The position numbers were made by a program, and so were the translations under genes. DNA of 64,000 bases, taken from NCBI GenBank assembly GCA_965247055.1, contig CBDFGE010000004.1, positions 62,001 through 126,000 on the forward strand, in the 5' to 3' direction. Of the stretch, positions 40,603 to 49,270 are shown one piece after another; position 1 is the stretch's first letter, and the number at the start of each line of letters is the position of its first letter. The notes under the pieces were generated by a model. The model saw nothing but the letters and a program-made list of their open reading frames with translations, ran no database searches and was not told the origin of the DNA. The DNA is from CBDFGE01 sp965247055. Its GTDB lineage: Bacteria; Chloroflexota; Dehalococcoidia; Lucifugimonadales; JAGWBF01.

Positions 40603-40875
40603 AGAGGAGGAATCTACGCGATGGCTGACTTTACCCACCACTCAATCCCTGAAAAGCGAATCGAGGAATGGGGAAATCGATGGGATATCCTAAAGCTATT
40701 GTGACAAGCTGAGGACAGCACTTAGGGATGGAAGTCGGAGGAAATTGGGCGACTTAGGAATCCGGGCTGGTCAGACCTGGCCGACACGTGGGCCGATCGC
40801 CCCCTCCTATCCAGACCCTTCGCTCCGCTGAGGGTGACACGCGGCAAACCTGAGGATCTGGGTAGCTAGAGACGA
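40603..40875. other. Intergenic region with small ORF and palindromic repeat
   Basis: AGAGGAGG precedes ATG 40621, which opens a 27-codon ORF ending at TGA 40702-40704; its status is doubtful. A short imperfect palindrome CCCTTCGCTCCGCTGAGGG (40816-40834) looks like a dispersed intergenic repeat. No other feature is seen before ubiA. Confidence 0.4.
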
Positions 40876-41757
40876 ATGCAAGGTACCGTCGGAAAACCTA
40901 AAGCGGCGCTGCACAAGGCCCACCTCTTCTACGAGGCCGTGCGCTTCGAGCACACCCTCTTCGCCCTGCCCTTCGCCTACATCGGGATGTTCCTGGCGGC
41001 CGAGGGTCTGCCCACCCTCTCCCAGTTCATCTGGATAACGTTGGCCATGGCGGGGGCCCGCACCCTGGCGATGTCCTCCAACAGGCTCATCCACCAGAAG
41101 GAGGACGCTGCCAACCCCAGGACGGCCAGACGCCACCTGCCAGCGGGCCTGCTCAAGTCCTGGGAGATGGGCCTGCTCGTGCCGGCGTCGGTGGGGGTGC
41201 TTATCTTTGCCGCCTCCCAGCTCAACACCCTCTCCTTCGTACTGGCTCCTGTGGCGGCGGTCTACGTGGTGGCCTACTCCTACGCGAAGTACTACACCTG
41301 GACCACCCACTTCGTGCTCGGCGCGGCCGACGCCATGGCCCCCGCCGGGGCCTGGATCGCCGTCACCGGCAGCGTATCTCCCGAGGCCGTGGTCCTGGCC
41401 TCTGCCGTGGCACTGTGGATCGGCGGCTTCGACATCGTCTACGCCTGCCAGGACTACGAGTTCGACGCCCGGTACGGGGTCCACTCCATACCCAGGCGCT
41501 TCGGGCTGGAGGCGGCCTTCTGGTGGTACCGGGGTATGCACGTGCTGACCTCCGCGGGCCTGCTGGCCCTCGGCCTCTGGATGGACCTGGGGTACCTGTA
41601 CTACATCGGGTGGGGTATCGCCTCTGCCCTGCTGGTGTACGAGCATACGCTGGTCAAGCCCCACGACCTGTCGAAGCTGCAGCTTGCCTTCTTCACCGTG
41701 AACAGCTATGTGGCGGCGGTGCTGCTGCTGTTCACCTCCCTGGCGGTGGTGGTATGA
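40876..41757 (+). CDS. ubiA: UbiA-type prenyltransferase (MqnP-like)
   Basis: This 293-residue integral membrane protein has eight or nine hydrophobic helices. The second conserved motif is classic (FDIVYACQDYEFDARYGVHS, then IPRRFG), and closest in pattern to MqnP-type enzymes of the futalosine route. It attaches a polyprenyl chain to the aromatic carboxylate before UbiD acts. In the first Mg2+ motif (N-x-x-x-D-x-x-x-D) the first Asp is His: NRLIHQKEDAANPRT. This may weaken or change metal binding. The stop overlaps ubiX (ATGA). Confidence 0.85.
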   Translation: MQGTVGKPKAALHKAHLFYEAVRFEHTLFALPFAYIGMFLAAEGLPTLSQFIWITLAMAGARTLAMSSNRLIHQKEDAANPRTARRHLPAGLLKSWEMGLLVPASVGVLIFAASQLNTLSFVLAPVAAVYVVAYSYAKYYTWTTHFVLGAADAMAPAGAWIAVTGSVSPEAVVLASAVALWIGGFDIVYACQDYEFDARYGVHSIPRRFGLEAAFWWYRGMHVLTSAGLLALGLWMDLGYLYYIGWGIASALLVYEHTLVKPHDLSKLQLAFFTVNSYVAAVLLLFTSLAVVV

Positions 41758-42359
41758 GCAGCCACGCGAATTCCAGGCCAGTTATCGTGGGGGTTTCCGG
41801 AGGCAGCGGCTCCCTCCTGGCACGGGAGACGGTGGAGGAGCTGCTGAGGCGGGAGGTACCCCTCGCTCTGGTATGCACCAACGACGCCAGGCTGGTGTGG
41901 CAGGAGGAGATGGAGGAGCCCTTCAGCGAGGCCCTGTCTCGATGGCGAGAGCACCCCTGCTTCACCCACTACTCCATCGGGGACATGAAAGCCCCCGTCG
42001 CCAGCGGCACCTGGCCGACCCGCGGGATGGTGGTGGTGCCGTGCAGCATGGCCAGCGTCGCCGCCATGGCCCACGGCCTGGCCAACAACCTGCTGCTGCG
42101 GGCCGCAGACGTCTGCCTCAAGGAGAGGCGAAGGCTGGTGGTAGTCCCCCGGGAGACCCCCCTCCATGCCGGTCATCTGGAAAACCTGCTGGCCCTAGCG
42201 CGGCTGGGCGCGGTCGTGCTCCCCCCCATGCCAGCCTTCTATCTGAAACCGGAGAGCATGGAGGACGTGGTGCGTTTCCTGGTCGGCCGGGTCATGGTGT
42301 CGCTGGACATCGACGAGAGCCTCGACGAGAGGTACCAGTACAAGGGTCCGGGGGAGTAG
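41754..42359 (+). CDS. ubiX: UbiX flavin prenyltransferase
   Basis: ATG 41754 overlaps the ubiA stop. The 201-residue flavoprotein has VIVGVSGGSGSLLARETVEE at the start, VVVPCSMASVAAMAHGLANN in the middle, then RRLVVVPRETPLHAGHLENL and the C-terminal LDERYQYKG. UbiX makes the prenylated FMN used by UbiD. Adjacent ubiD supports the pairing. ubiE follows two bases after its stop. Confidence 0.9.
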   Translation: MSSHANSRPVIVGVSGGSGSLLARETVEELLRREVPLALVCTNDARLVWQEEMEEPFSEALSRWREHPCFTHYSIGDMKAPVASGTWPTRGMVVVPCSMASVAAMAHGLANNLLLRAADVCLKERRRLVVVPRETPLHAGHLENLLALARLGAVVLPPMPAFYLKPESMEDVVRFLVGRVMVSLDIDESLDERYQYKGPGE

Positions 42360-42361
42360 AT

Positions 42362-43090
42362 ATGGCGAACCTCCAGGGGGAAGCCAAGCGTCACTACGTG
42401 GCGGACATGTTCGCCCGCATCGCCCCCCGCTACGACCTCATGAACTCACTCATGACTGGGGGTATGCACCACCGCTGGCGCAAAGCGGCGGCGGCGGTGG
42501 CGACGAGGGGCCTGGAGGGAGTGGCCCTGGACGTGGCCACGGGCACCGGAGACCTGGCGCTGGCCCTGGCCCGATCTAAGGGCATGACCGCGGTGGTGGG
42601 GATCGACTTCGTGCTGGGCATGGTGTCCCGCGCCCGCTCCAAGGCCAGCTCTCGGGGAATGGAAGGCGCCGCGTATTTCACCGTGGGCGATGCGATGTCT
42701 TTGCCGTTTCCAGATAACACCTTCGCCTGCGCCACCTCGGCCTGGGGGCTGCGCAACATGCCCGACCTCCAGCGCTCCCTGGAGGAGGCCGTGCGGGTTG
42801 TCAGGCCCGGCGGCAGGGTGGTGTCGCTAGAGAGCATGCCCCTGGAAGGGGGGCCCTTCAGGCCGGTATTCCGGCTCTTCTTCCATCACATCGTTCCCCT
42901 GATGGGCCAGCTCGTTGGGGGAGACAGGGCCGCCTACACCTACCTGCCCCGCTCGGTAGACCGGTTCCTTACCGCCGACGCCATGGCCCGCCTGTTCGAG
43001 GAGGCAGGTCTCGAGGGCGTGGGCTACCGGCGCATGGGTCTGGGCGCCGTGGTGGTCCACTGGGGCACCAAGGCCCAAAGCCCCTTGTAA
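42362..43090 (+). CDS. ubiE: UbiE/MenG C-methyltransferase
   Basis: This 242-residue SAM-dependent methyltransferase has the UbiE signature (VADMFARIAPRYDLMNSLMT), motif I DVATGTGDLALALA, and AMSLPFPDNTFACATSAWGL and RNMPDLQRSLEEAVRVVRPG in the middle. It methylates demethylmenaquinone, the last step. It is the last gene of the tightly packed ubiA-ubiX-ubiE run, two bases after ubiX. Its SAM need links it to the SAM cycle genes at the right end, though these are not adjacent. Confidence 0.9.
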   Translation: MANLQGEAKRHYVADMFARIAPRYDLMNSLMTGGMHHRWRKAAAAVATRGLEGVALDVATGTGDLALALARSKGMTAVVGIDFVLGMVSRARSKASSRGMEGAAYFTVGDAMSLPFPDNTFACATSAWGLRNMPDLQRSLEEAVRVVRPGGRVVSLESMPLEGGPFRPVFRLFFHHIVPLMGQLVGGDRAAYTYLPRSVDRFLTADAMARLFEEAGLEGVGYRRMGLGAVVVHWGTKAQSPL

Positions 43091-43151
43091 GCGACGGCCC
43101 CGGAGAATAAAATCAGGGTATCCTACTGGAAGCCAGAGAAGGAGCGACAAT

Positions 43152-43508
43152 ATGCCTATAATCGACCACAGGACGCTGCCGCCACCGGAGCCAGGAGAGG
43201 ACCCCAAAATACGCCGGGTCCGGTTTGTCACCAAGGAGACGGGGGCGGTCAACGTCACCGTTGGTGAGCTGGTGATGCAGCACGGGGCCTCCCTCCGCCT
43301 GCACACCCACCCCACCGACGAGGCCATCGTACTGCTGGAGGGCAGCATACAGATGGTGGTGGGCGCCGAGTCCCGGACGGTCACCCACGGCCACACCCTG
43401 CTGGCCCCTCCCGGCGTGCCCCACCGGCTGGTCAACGAGTCGGGTGCCGACGCCAGGATGTACACCATCTTCCCCACCGACAACCCCACCACCACCTACG
43501 TGGACTAG
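43152..43508 (+). CDS. Small cupin-domain protein
   Basis: A single cupin of 118 residues. Motif 1 is GASLRLHTHPTDEAIVLLEG and motif 2 is GHTLLAPPGVPHRLVNESG, with the His residues for a metal site intact. The preceding AGAAGGAG suits the ATG. TATCCT at about 43118 might be a -10 element. Small cupins can be sugar-binding, dioxygenase-like or regulatory; nothing here decides which. Confidence 0.8.
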   Translation: MPIIDHRTLPPPEPGEDPKIRRVRFVTKETGAVNVTVGELVMQHGASLRLHTHPTDEAIVLLEGSIQMVVGAESRTVTHGHTLLAPPGVPHRLVNESGADARMYTIFPTDNPTTTYVD

Positions 43509-43545
43509 CCGGAGTCCATTGGTCCCGGCCAGCGTGCCCAGCCTG

Positions 43546-44706
43546 CTAGCCTGGCTCTATGGGCAGTTCCAGTTGGCCGGTGCGCTGGCTGATCTGCTTG
43601 AGGTACGCCTCAAGCTCATCCAGCGTCCTGAATAGCCTGTCTGCCTTCTGGTGGATGAAAGGGGTCGGGTCCCTGGGGGCCTCCCACACCACGACCACCT
43701 CCCTCGTGGAGGCGGCGGCATGCTCTATCTCCGACTGGACACCTCCAGCCACCAGGGGGCCGCCATCCACGTCCAAGGGGAAGTAGGCCACCACCAGCTC
43801 CGACTGGTCTATCAGTCTGCAGTCCCGGGCTACGATCTGCCCGTCTATGTCGGGGAGAACGGCGTCTATTTCCCTAATGTCCAGCCGTACCTCCCTTCCC
43901 CGCACGTCGCAGACCAGGTCAGTGGCCTCGGGGTGGCGCTCTAGACGCCTGGCCATGAGCCCGTGAAGCCTCCTTTCGCTGATCATCATCGGGTCGAAGG
44001 CGGCAAGATAGGACCTGGCGATGCGCCGAAACCACAACACCCTGGACCACACCTCGGGCTTGGACTGGGCATCGCTGATAGGGAAGCTAATGTAAGCCTT
44101 CCTCTTCCAGGGCTCGAACATCAGGCTGAAGGCGACCTCCAGCGGGGCTGCGGTGACCATCGGGTCGAGCCAGACCCCCAGCACGTAGTGGGGCACCCGG
44201 AGGATGGATGCCAGGATTTCGGAAGCCAGGATCTCCTCCTCCCGCCAGACCAGAAGGTCCTTGAGGCTGTAGGAGGTGTCGGCGGGGAGTTCTCCCAGCT
44301 CCTTCAGCTCGTCCAGTCGAAGCTTTACTGCCTCCACGTCGTCGATCAAGGTCACGATGATATCGGGGCGAAACTCCTCCAGCTCCTTCACCTCAAAGGC
44401 CCTGAACAGCTGGTTGTTCCACCGGAAGACCCCGTGGGAGTTTACGAAAACGTTCTCCATGCCCGCGCTATCCCGGATAACGCGGGTAAAGGCAAGGCGC
44501 CTCAGGTAGTCCAGCTCGGCGAGGCGGAGGTCGAGTATCTTCCCTTCCTTGAGGGAGTGGCCTGCCGTGTAGCTCTCCTCGTACATGATGTCCCCGATAT
44601 TGAATATCGCGTCGATGCGCTTACCCATCTTCGCGCAAAGCTCCCTGAGCGCCTGAAGCTGGCGCTTCTTGTCTATACCAGTCTGTCCCATGAAGACGAC
44701 GCGCAA
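43546..44706 (-). CDS. P-loop (adenylate-kinase-like) protein of unknown function
   Basis: This 386-residue soluble protein begins with a beta strand and an unusual P-loop (VVFMGQTGIDKKRQLQALRE), followed by NIGDIMYEE and a nucleoside-kinase-like helical part. The C-terminal third (LIDQSELVVAYFPLDVDGGP, then GGVQSEIEHAAASTREVVVV) has features of a nucleoside deoxyribosyltransferase-type fold. It may sense or modify nucleotides. I cannot name the family. It is the last gene of the - strand run with the SHMT-like and pxp genes, but is separated by 91 bases. Confidence 0.55.
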   Translation of the reverse strand: MRVVFMGQTGIDKKRQLQALRELCAKMGKRIDAIFNIGDIMYEESYTAGHSLKEGKILDLRLAELDYLRRLAFTRVIRDSAGMENVFVNSHGVFRWNNQLFRAFEVKELEEFRPDIIVTLIDDVEAVKLRLDELKELGELPADTSYSLKDLLVWREEEILASEILASILRVPHYVLGVWLDPMVTAAPLEVAFSLMFEPWKRKAYISFPISDAQSKPEVWSRVLWFRRIARSYLAAFDPMMISERRLHGLMARRLERHPEATDLVCDVRGREVRLDIREIDAVLPDIDGQIVARDCRLIDQSELVVAYFPLDVDGGPLVAGGVQSEIEHAAASTREVVVVWEAPRDPTPFIHQKADRLFRTLDELEAYLKQISQRTGQLELPIEPG

Positions 44707-44797
44707 CCCAGACCTCCCGCAAAACGAGACCGAATCCCGATACTAATTCATCACAGGCTCGTACGTCCCCAGGACAAGGGCCCGCTCATGGCGTCAG

Positions 44798-46096
44798 CTA
44801 GAAGCAGTAGTGGACCTCATCGAAGGAGGACGCCATCTCCACCACGTCGCGGCCCACCCGGGCGGGGTCCTCACCGTCGAGGACCGCCCGGCGGACGAGC
44901 CGGGCCACCTTCGCCATCTCCCCGGTCCCCATACCCCTCCTGGTACAGACCGGCGAGCCCAGACGCAACGCCGTCTTATGGGGGTACGTCCGGGGGAGGG
45001 ACGCGGGAGAGCAGGAGATGTGGGCGGCCTCCAACCGTCCCAGGGCTTCCAGACATGCCGGGGCCGTGCCCAGGTCCACCAGCACCAGGTGGGACTGGGT
45101 AACTCCGCGGTCCTTGCCCGCCAACCTGAATCCCTCGGCCTCCAGGGAGCGAGAGAGGGCCTGGGCGTTCCCAACCACGGCCTGAGCGTACTCCTTGCCG
45201 TAGGCCACCATCTCCGCCAGAGTCACGGCAAGTGCCGCCAGACGGACGTTGTTGTAGCTGGAGATCAGCGTGTTGGCCTTGGTGGACACCCGCTCGTCCA
45301 CTTCGGGGTCGTTCATCAGGACCATCCCGCCCACCGGCCCCGCCAGGGTCTTCTGGGTTGAGCCCGTCATCACGGCAGCGCCTTCGTGGAGAGGGTCCTG
45401 GAACTGGCCCCCAGCGGCCAGACCCAGTATGTGCGCGCCGTCGTACATGATTCGCGCCCCGAAGCTCCCGGCGATCTCAGCCATCTCCTCCAGAGGGTAG
45501 GGGTAGAGAAGGGTAGCGCTTCCCACCACCAGCCAGGCAGGTCTGACCCTCTCCACCTCCTGGGCCAGCAGCTCCAGGTTCACCTCCGGGTAGTCCTCCC
45601 CATGGCAGGGAATCTCGCTGATCTCCAGCCCCCTGGCGCCCGGATAGCCTCCCTCACGGTAGGTGTAGTGGCCGCCATACTTCAGTGGCAGGGCCATGAT
45701 CCGGTCTCCAGGCTCCGTCGCCCCGAGGAAGAAGAGGCCGTTGGAGAGGGCCCCGCTGGGCGCCCTGTGTTCCACGTAGGGGACCCCGAAAAGCCGCTTC
45801 GCCAGCTCCACCAGCAGCGTCTCGATGCGGTCCAGGAGGACCGTGCCGGTGTGGGACCGGCCTCCGATGGCCCCCGAGGCGCCGTTGTCCACCAAGTCGG
45901 ACCACAGGATGGCCTTGGCCCTGGGGCTGATCAGGTTGTGGGAGGCTACCAGGTTCAGGCTGCGCCGGTGCCAGGAATCGTGCTCCCCGGCAAGGGCGGC
46001 CACCAGCTCCGCCGCGCCCTTGGGCTCGTCCTCCCAGGCGGCCCTCACCACCTCCTCGTGGCTGATGGATGGCCCGGCCGTAGTATGGTCCGACAT
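44798..46096 (-). CDS. Divergent serine hydroxymethyltransferase-like PLP enzyme
   Basis: This 432-residue aminotransferase-fold protein of the SHMT family has SLNLVASHNLISPRAKAILW near residue 46, GGHYTYREGGYPGARGLEI near 140, DGAHILGLAAGGQFQDPLHE near 220 and the PLP lysine in TGSTQKTLAGPVGGMVLMND near 245 (TTTTHKTLRGP in standard GlyA). The differences suggest a SHMT-like enzyme with another substrate (for instance a methylserine or aldol type), rather than the housekeeping glyA. It lies downstream of the 5-oxoprolinase genes on the same strand. Confidence 0.75.
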   Translation of the reverse strand: MSDHTTAGPSISHEEVVRAAWEDEPKGAAELVAALAGEHDSWHRRSLNLVASHNLISPRAKAILWSDLVDNGASGAIGGRSHTGTVLLDRIETLLVELAKRLFGVPYVEHRAPSGALSNGLFFLGATEPGDRIMALPLKYGGHYTYREGGYPGARGLEISEIPCHGEDYPEVNLELLAQEVERVRPAWLVVGSATLLYPYPLEEMAEIAGSFGARIMYDGAHILGLAAGGQFQDPLHEGAAVMTGSTQKTLAGPVGGMVLMNDPEVDERVSTKANTLISSYNNVRLAALAVTLAEMVAYGKEYAQAVVGNAQALSRSLEAEGFRLAGKDRGVTQSHLVLVDLGTAPACLEALGRLEAAHISCSPASLPRTYPHKTALRLGSPVCTRRGMGTGEMAKVARLVRRAVLDGEDPARVGRDVVEMASSFDEVHYCF

Positions 46097-46192
46097 CGCT
46101 CCTCCTGATCTGTGGACTGTCCAATGTGGCGTCAGGTCCTACGGGCCGAGGGCGTACCCGTCCGACTGTGCTCCGGAGGGCTGGAGGCGGGG

Positions 46193-47323
46193 TCACGGTC
46201 CCTCGGCCGCCTCCACCTCCACATTGAAGGTGTAGCTCTTCCCACCCAGGATGACCCGAAGGGTCCTGCTCTGGGTACCGGCGCTGGGCATGCCGTCCCC
46301 TGTCTCCCCGAGCCCCCCTTCCACTTCGTGCTGCCTGCCGTCAACCCTCGCCCTGTACCGGCGGGTGGTGAACACGATGGCCGGCCAGTTCCGTACCCCA
46401 TTGATGAGCTCCTCCTGCTCCTTGAGGGCTCGGTGCGCCTCCTCCACATCCACCGAGTGGAATGATACCATGTCGCCCGGGGTGGCCTGGGCCAGCGCCG
46501 GCAGGTCTGCCGAGATGACGGTGGCAATCTTGGTGTAGCCCCCGGTGGTACCCCGATCGGCCAGAAGTACGATGGGCTTGCCGTCACCCGTTACCTGGAC
46601 GGCGCCCCAGGGGACGCCGTCGGATATGATGTCAGCGGCACCCACATGCCCGACAGTAGGGCCGTCGAGCCTGCATCCGATCCGGTCGGACATGGGTGTC
46701 ACGGTGTAGGTGGAGGAGAGGAAGGTCTCGATGCCCTCGCGGGTGAAGGCGTGCTGCTGGGGACCGAGCACCACCCGCAACGGGTGGCTGTGCCCGTAGC
46801 CAGTGATACCCTCGTGGGAGAAGACCCTGCACTCCACCCTATCGGCGGGCTCCTGCGACGACCAAGGGAGCCTGTCTCCTCCCTCCAGGCGGCGGCCCTC
46901 CACCCCCCCCAGCCGGGCGCGGGTGTAGGTAGAGCGGCTCCCCAGGACGACGGGTACCGCGATGCCACCGGCCACGGCCAGGTAGGCCCGGACTCCGTCC
47001 CGTGCCTCGTCGAAGGATAGGACTCCTCCCGCCGGCGCGGCAACCGCCCGCCACATGGGCAGGGGGCGGCCGTCCAGCCGCGGGTCGAGGTCCGCCCCCG
47101 TGATGGCCGCGACGGTATCGGCCAGGAACTCGAGCCGGGCGCCCGCCAGGGTGAACTCCAGGCCCGCGTCCCCCTCCGGATTTCCCACCAGGAGGTTGGC
47201 CACCCGGAGGGCGAAGGGGTCCATGGCTCCGGAGACCGGGACGCCGTAGCGCTGGTAGCCGTATCTGCCCAGGTCCTGCACCGTGGTGGAGATGCCCCCC
47301 TCCAACACGCGGATAACGTCCAT
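46193..47323 (-). CDS. pxpC: 5-oxoprolinase subunit C (PxpC/KipA)
   Basis: This 376-residue protein has the KipA/biotin-dependent carboxyltransferase-like pattern: IRVLEGGISTTVQDLGRYGY, QRYGVPVSGAMDPFALRVAN, LEFTLAGARLEFLADTVAAI, SDRIGCRLDGPTVGHVGAAD and LADRGTTGGYTKIATVISAD. With PxpA and PxpB it forms the ATP-dependent 5-oxoprolinase (5-oxoproline to glutamate). It overlaps or abuts pxpB, so they are coupled. Confidence 0.9.
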   Translation of the reverse strand: MDVIRVLEGGISTTVQDLGRYGYQRYGVPVSGAMDPFALRVANLLVGNPEGDAGLEFTLAGARLEFLADTVAAITGADLDPRLDGRPLPMWRAVAAPAGGVLSFDEARDGVRAYLAVAGGIAVPVVLGSRSTYTRARLGGVEGRRLEGGDRLPWSSQEPADRVECRVFSHEGITGYGHSHPLRVVLGPQQHAFTREGIETFLSSTYTVTPMSDRIGCRLDGPTVGHVGAADIISDGVPWGAVQVTGDGKPIVLLADRGTTGGYTKIATVISADLPALAQATPGDMVSFHSVDVEEAHRALKEQEELINGVRNWPAIVFTTRRYRARVDGRQHEVEGGLGETGDGMPSAGTQSRTLRVILGGKSYTFNVEVEAAEGP

Positions 47324-48060
47324 TACGGCCCCTGACCAAGTGGGTACGACACCGCATTGTAGCTCCCCTCAGCGACCTGCTGATGGAGATGGGTGTACTG
47401 TTCCTGGCCAGTCGGGACGAACCGCAGGTAGTCCCCTGCACCCACCACCACGGGAGGCTCCCGACGTGGATCGAAGAGCCTCAGCGGTGTCCGGCCTATG
47501 AGCCTCCATCCTCCCGGGCTCTCCACGGGATAGACGCCGGTCTGGGCCTCGGCTATGCCGACGGAGCCGGCGGGAATGGCCGTCCGGGGAGTCTCGAGTC
47601 TAGGGGTCGCTATCCTGTCGGACATCCCTCCCAGATAGGTGAATCCGGGAGTGAACCCCATCATGTAGATCAGGTAGTCGGTGCCCGAGTGGATTCGGAC
47701 CACCTCCTCGGCCGTCAGTCCGTTGTGCTCCGCCACGTAGCCCAGGTCTGGGCCGTACTCGCCCCCGTAGAGGGTGGGGACCTCAAGCACGTTCGGCGCA
47801 CCTACCGGGGCCTCTTCCATCCCTGCTTCGACGGCGCGTAGGCTGGCCTCCAGGTCGGGGTAGGTTACTCGGAGCGGGTCGTAGTACACCAGTACGGAAC
47901 GATAGCTGGGAACCAGGTCAACGACACCGGAAATGGCCTGCTTTTCGATGGACAGGAACAGGCTGCGTACCCTGCGGTTTATCTCGGGGGAGATGGCGTC
48001 TCCCAGCTCAATGGAGACGGCACGGTCACCGGCGGGGAGGTACCTTGCGCGCTGGTACAT
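47323..48060 (-). CDS. pxpB: 5-oxoprolinase subunit B (PxpB/KipI)
   Basis: I take ATG 48060 as start (MYQRARYLPAGDRAVSIELG), 245 residues, as the longer frame upstream has no relatives' features. It shows LEVPTLYGGEYGPDLGYVAE and YLIYMMGFTPGFTYLGGMSD, RIATPRLETPRTAIPAGSVG and GIAEAQTGVYPVESPGGWRL, all classic for KipI/PxpB. It lies 26 bases after pxpA and directly before pxpC. Confidence 0.9.
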   Translation of the reverse strand: MYQRARYLPAGDRAVSIELGDAISPEINRRVRSLFLSIEKQAISGVVDLVPSYRSVLVYYDPLRVTYPDLEASLRAVEAGMEEAPVGAPNVLEVPTLYGGEYGPDLGYVAEHNGLTAEEVVRIHSGTDYLIYMMGFTPGFTYLGGMSDRIATPRLETPRTAIPAGSVGIAEAQTGVYPVESPGGWRLIGRTPLRLFDPRREPPVVVGAGDYLRFVPTGQEQYTHLHQQVAEGSYNAVSYPLGQGP

Positions 48061-48086
48061 GGACCACCTCGTACGGGGCCAGGGAC

Positions 48087-48851
48087 CTAGACCAGCCTGC
48101 TCAGGGGGACGATCTCGACCCCTGCGGCCTCCAGCCCGGACTTGAGGGCGGCGGCCATCTCCTTGGCATCGGGAGTGTCCCCGTGGAGGCAAAAGGTATC
48201 AGCGTGGACCTCGATCTCCTCGCCGGTGATGGCGGTGGCCTTCCCCTTGGTCACTATCCTGATACTGCGCTCCACCACTTCGTCCAGGTCGTGGATAACG
48301 GAGCCGGGCTTGGAGCGGGCCACCAGGGTACCATCGGGGTTCAGCGCACGGTCGGCGAACGCCTCCTCCGCCACGCGAACACCCATCTCCCGGGCCACGT
48401 GGGCCCACGGGGTGCCCGCCAGGACGACGAGGATCATCTCTGTGTCCACCTCAAGGACACTCTGGCAGATGGCCTTGGCCAGGTCTCCGCCACCGGCGGC
48501 CATGTTATACATGGCGCCATGGGGCTTGACGTGCTGTAGCTTCTTTCCACTGGTGAAGGCGGCCAGGGCGCCTATCTGGTAGACGACATCGTCCTTGGCC
48601 TCTTGGGGCGACACGACCATGTTGCGCCGTCCGAACCCCTGGAGATCGGGAAAGCTGGGATGGGCCCCCACGGCGACGCCGTGCTCCTCGGCCAGGCCCA
48701 CGGTCCTGCGCATCCAGCCCGGGTCGCCGGCGTGGAACCCGCAGGCAATGTTGGCGGATGTGACGTACTTGATGACTTCCTCGTCGTAGCCCATCTTATA
48801 GGAGCCGAAGCTCTCACCCATGTCGCAGTTGAAGTCTATACGTGCACCCAT
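48087..48851 (-). CDS. pxpA: 5-oxoprolinase subunit A (PxpA, LamB/YcsF family)
   Basis: The chosen start is ATG 48851 (MGARIDFNCDMGESFGSYKM), giving 254 residues, the usual length. Signatures are NIACGFHAGDPGWMRRTVGL, VGAHPSFPDLQGFGRRNM, QHVKPHGAMYNMA and HADTFCLHGDTPDAKEMAAA. First gene of the pxpA-pxpB-pxpC operon that opens 5-oxoproline, a damage product of glutamate and glutamine, with ATP. Confidence 0.92.
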   Translation of the reverse strand: MGARIDFNCDMGESFGSYKMGYDEEVIKYVTSANIACGFHAGDPGWMRRTVGLAEEHGVAVGAHPSFPDLQGFGRRNMVVSPQEAKDDVVYQIGALAAFTSGKKLQHVKPHGAMYNMAAGGGDLAKAICQSVLEVDTEMILVVLAGTPWAHVAREMGVRVAEEAFADRALNPDGTLVARSKPGSVIHDLDEVVERSIRIVTKGKATAITGEEIEVHADTFCLHGDTPDAKEMAAALKSGLEAAGVEIVPLSRLV

Positions 48852-48989
48852 GATTCCCTCTTTGATGCGATAGGTGGCATGGTGGCCACCCACGCTCGAA
48901 TTATAGCGCATCCACCTGATACATGCTATACTGGCCCGGGCATTGAGCCCCGCTTCCTCTCCCGTCCATTCCCGGTAAGTGCATGGCCC

Positions 48990-49265
48990 ATGACATCTGA
49001 TGAGCTGAACGAGGCCCTGGAGGTCACCGCAGCAGGACTCAGCACCGTCTTCCTGATCCTGGTGCTTCTTGTGCTGATGGTGATAGCAGCAAGGTGGGTG
49101 CTGGAGACGGCCGCCGTCCGGCGGTTGACCGGCGCCCTGGCTGCCGAGGCGCTGGTGGCTGCCCAGCGCGAAAGGGCCCAGGCAGCGGCCATCGGTGTTA
49201 GCGTGGCCCTCTCCGAGGTACTGGCCGATGCCCGCCGGGAGGCCCGGGAAGAGTCTCCCGGGTAG
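48990..49265 (+). CDS. oadG: OadG-like gamma subunit of a sodium-pump decarboxylase
   Basis: This 91-residue protein has one N-terminal membrane helix (LSTVFLILVLLVLMVIAARW) followed by an Ala/Arg/Glu-rich cytoplasmic helix, as in OadG-type subunits that stabilise the complex. It lies five bases before the beta-subunit gene. The longer open frame upstream to 48603 overlaps pxpA and is not used. Confidence 0.65.
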   Translation: MTSDELNEALEVTAAGLSTVFLILVLLVLMVIAARWVLETAAVRRLTGALAAEALVAAQRERAQAAAIGVSVALSEVLADARREAREESPG

Positions 49266-49270
49266 CCCAG

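Noticed and set aside
48603..48989. Upstream extension of the oadG frame
   Set aside because: It overlaps pxpA in antisense and lacks a ribosome site; the gene starts at ATG 48990.
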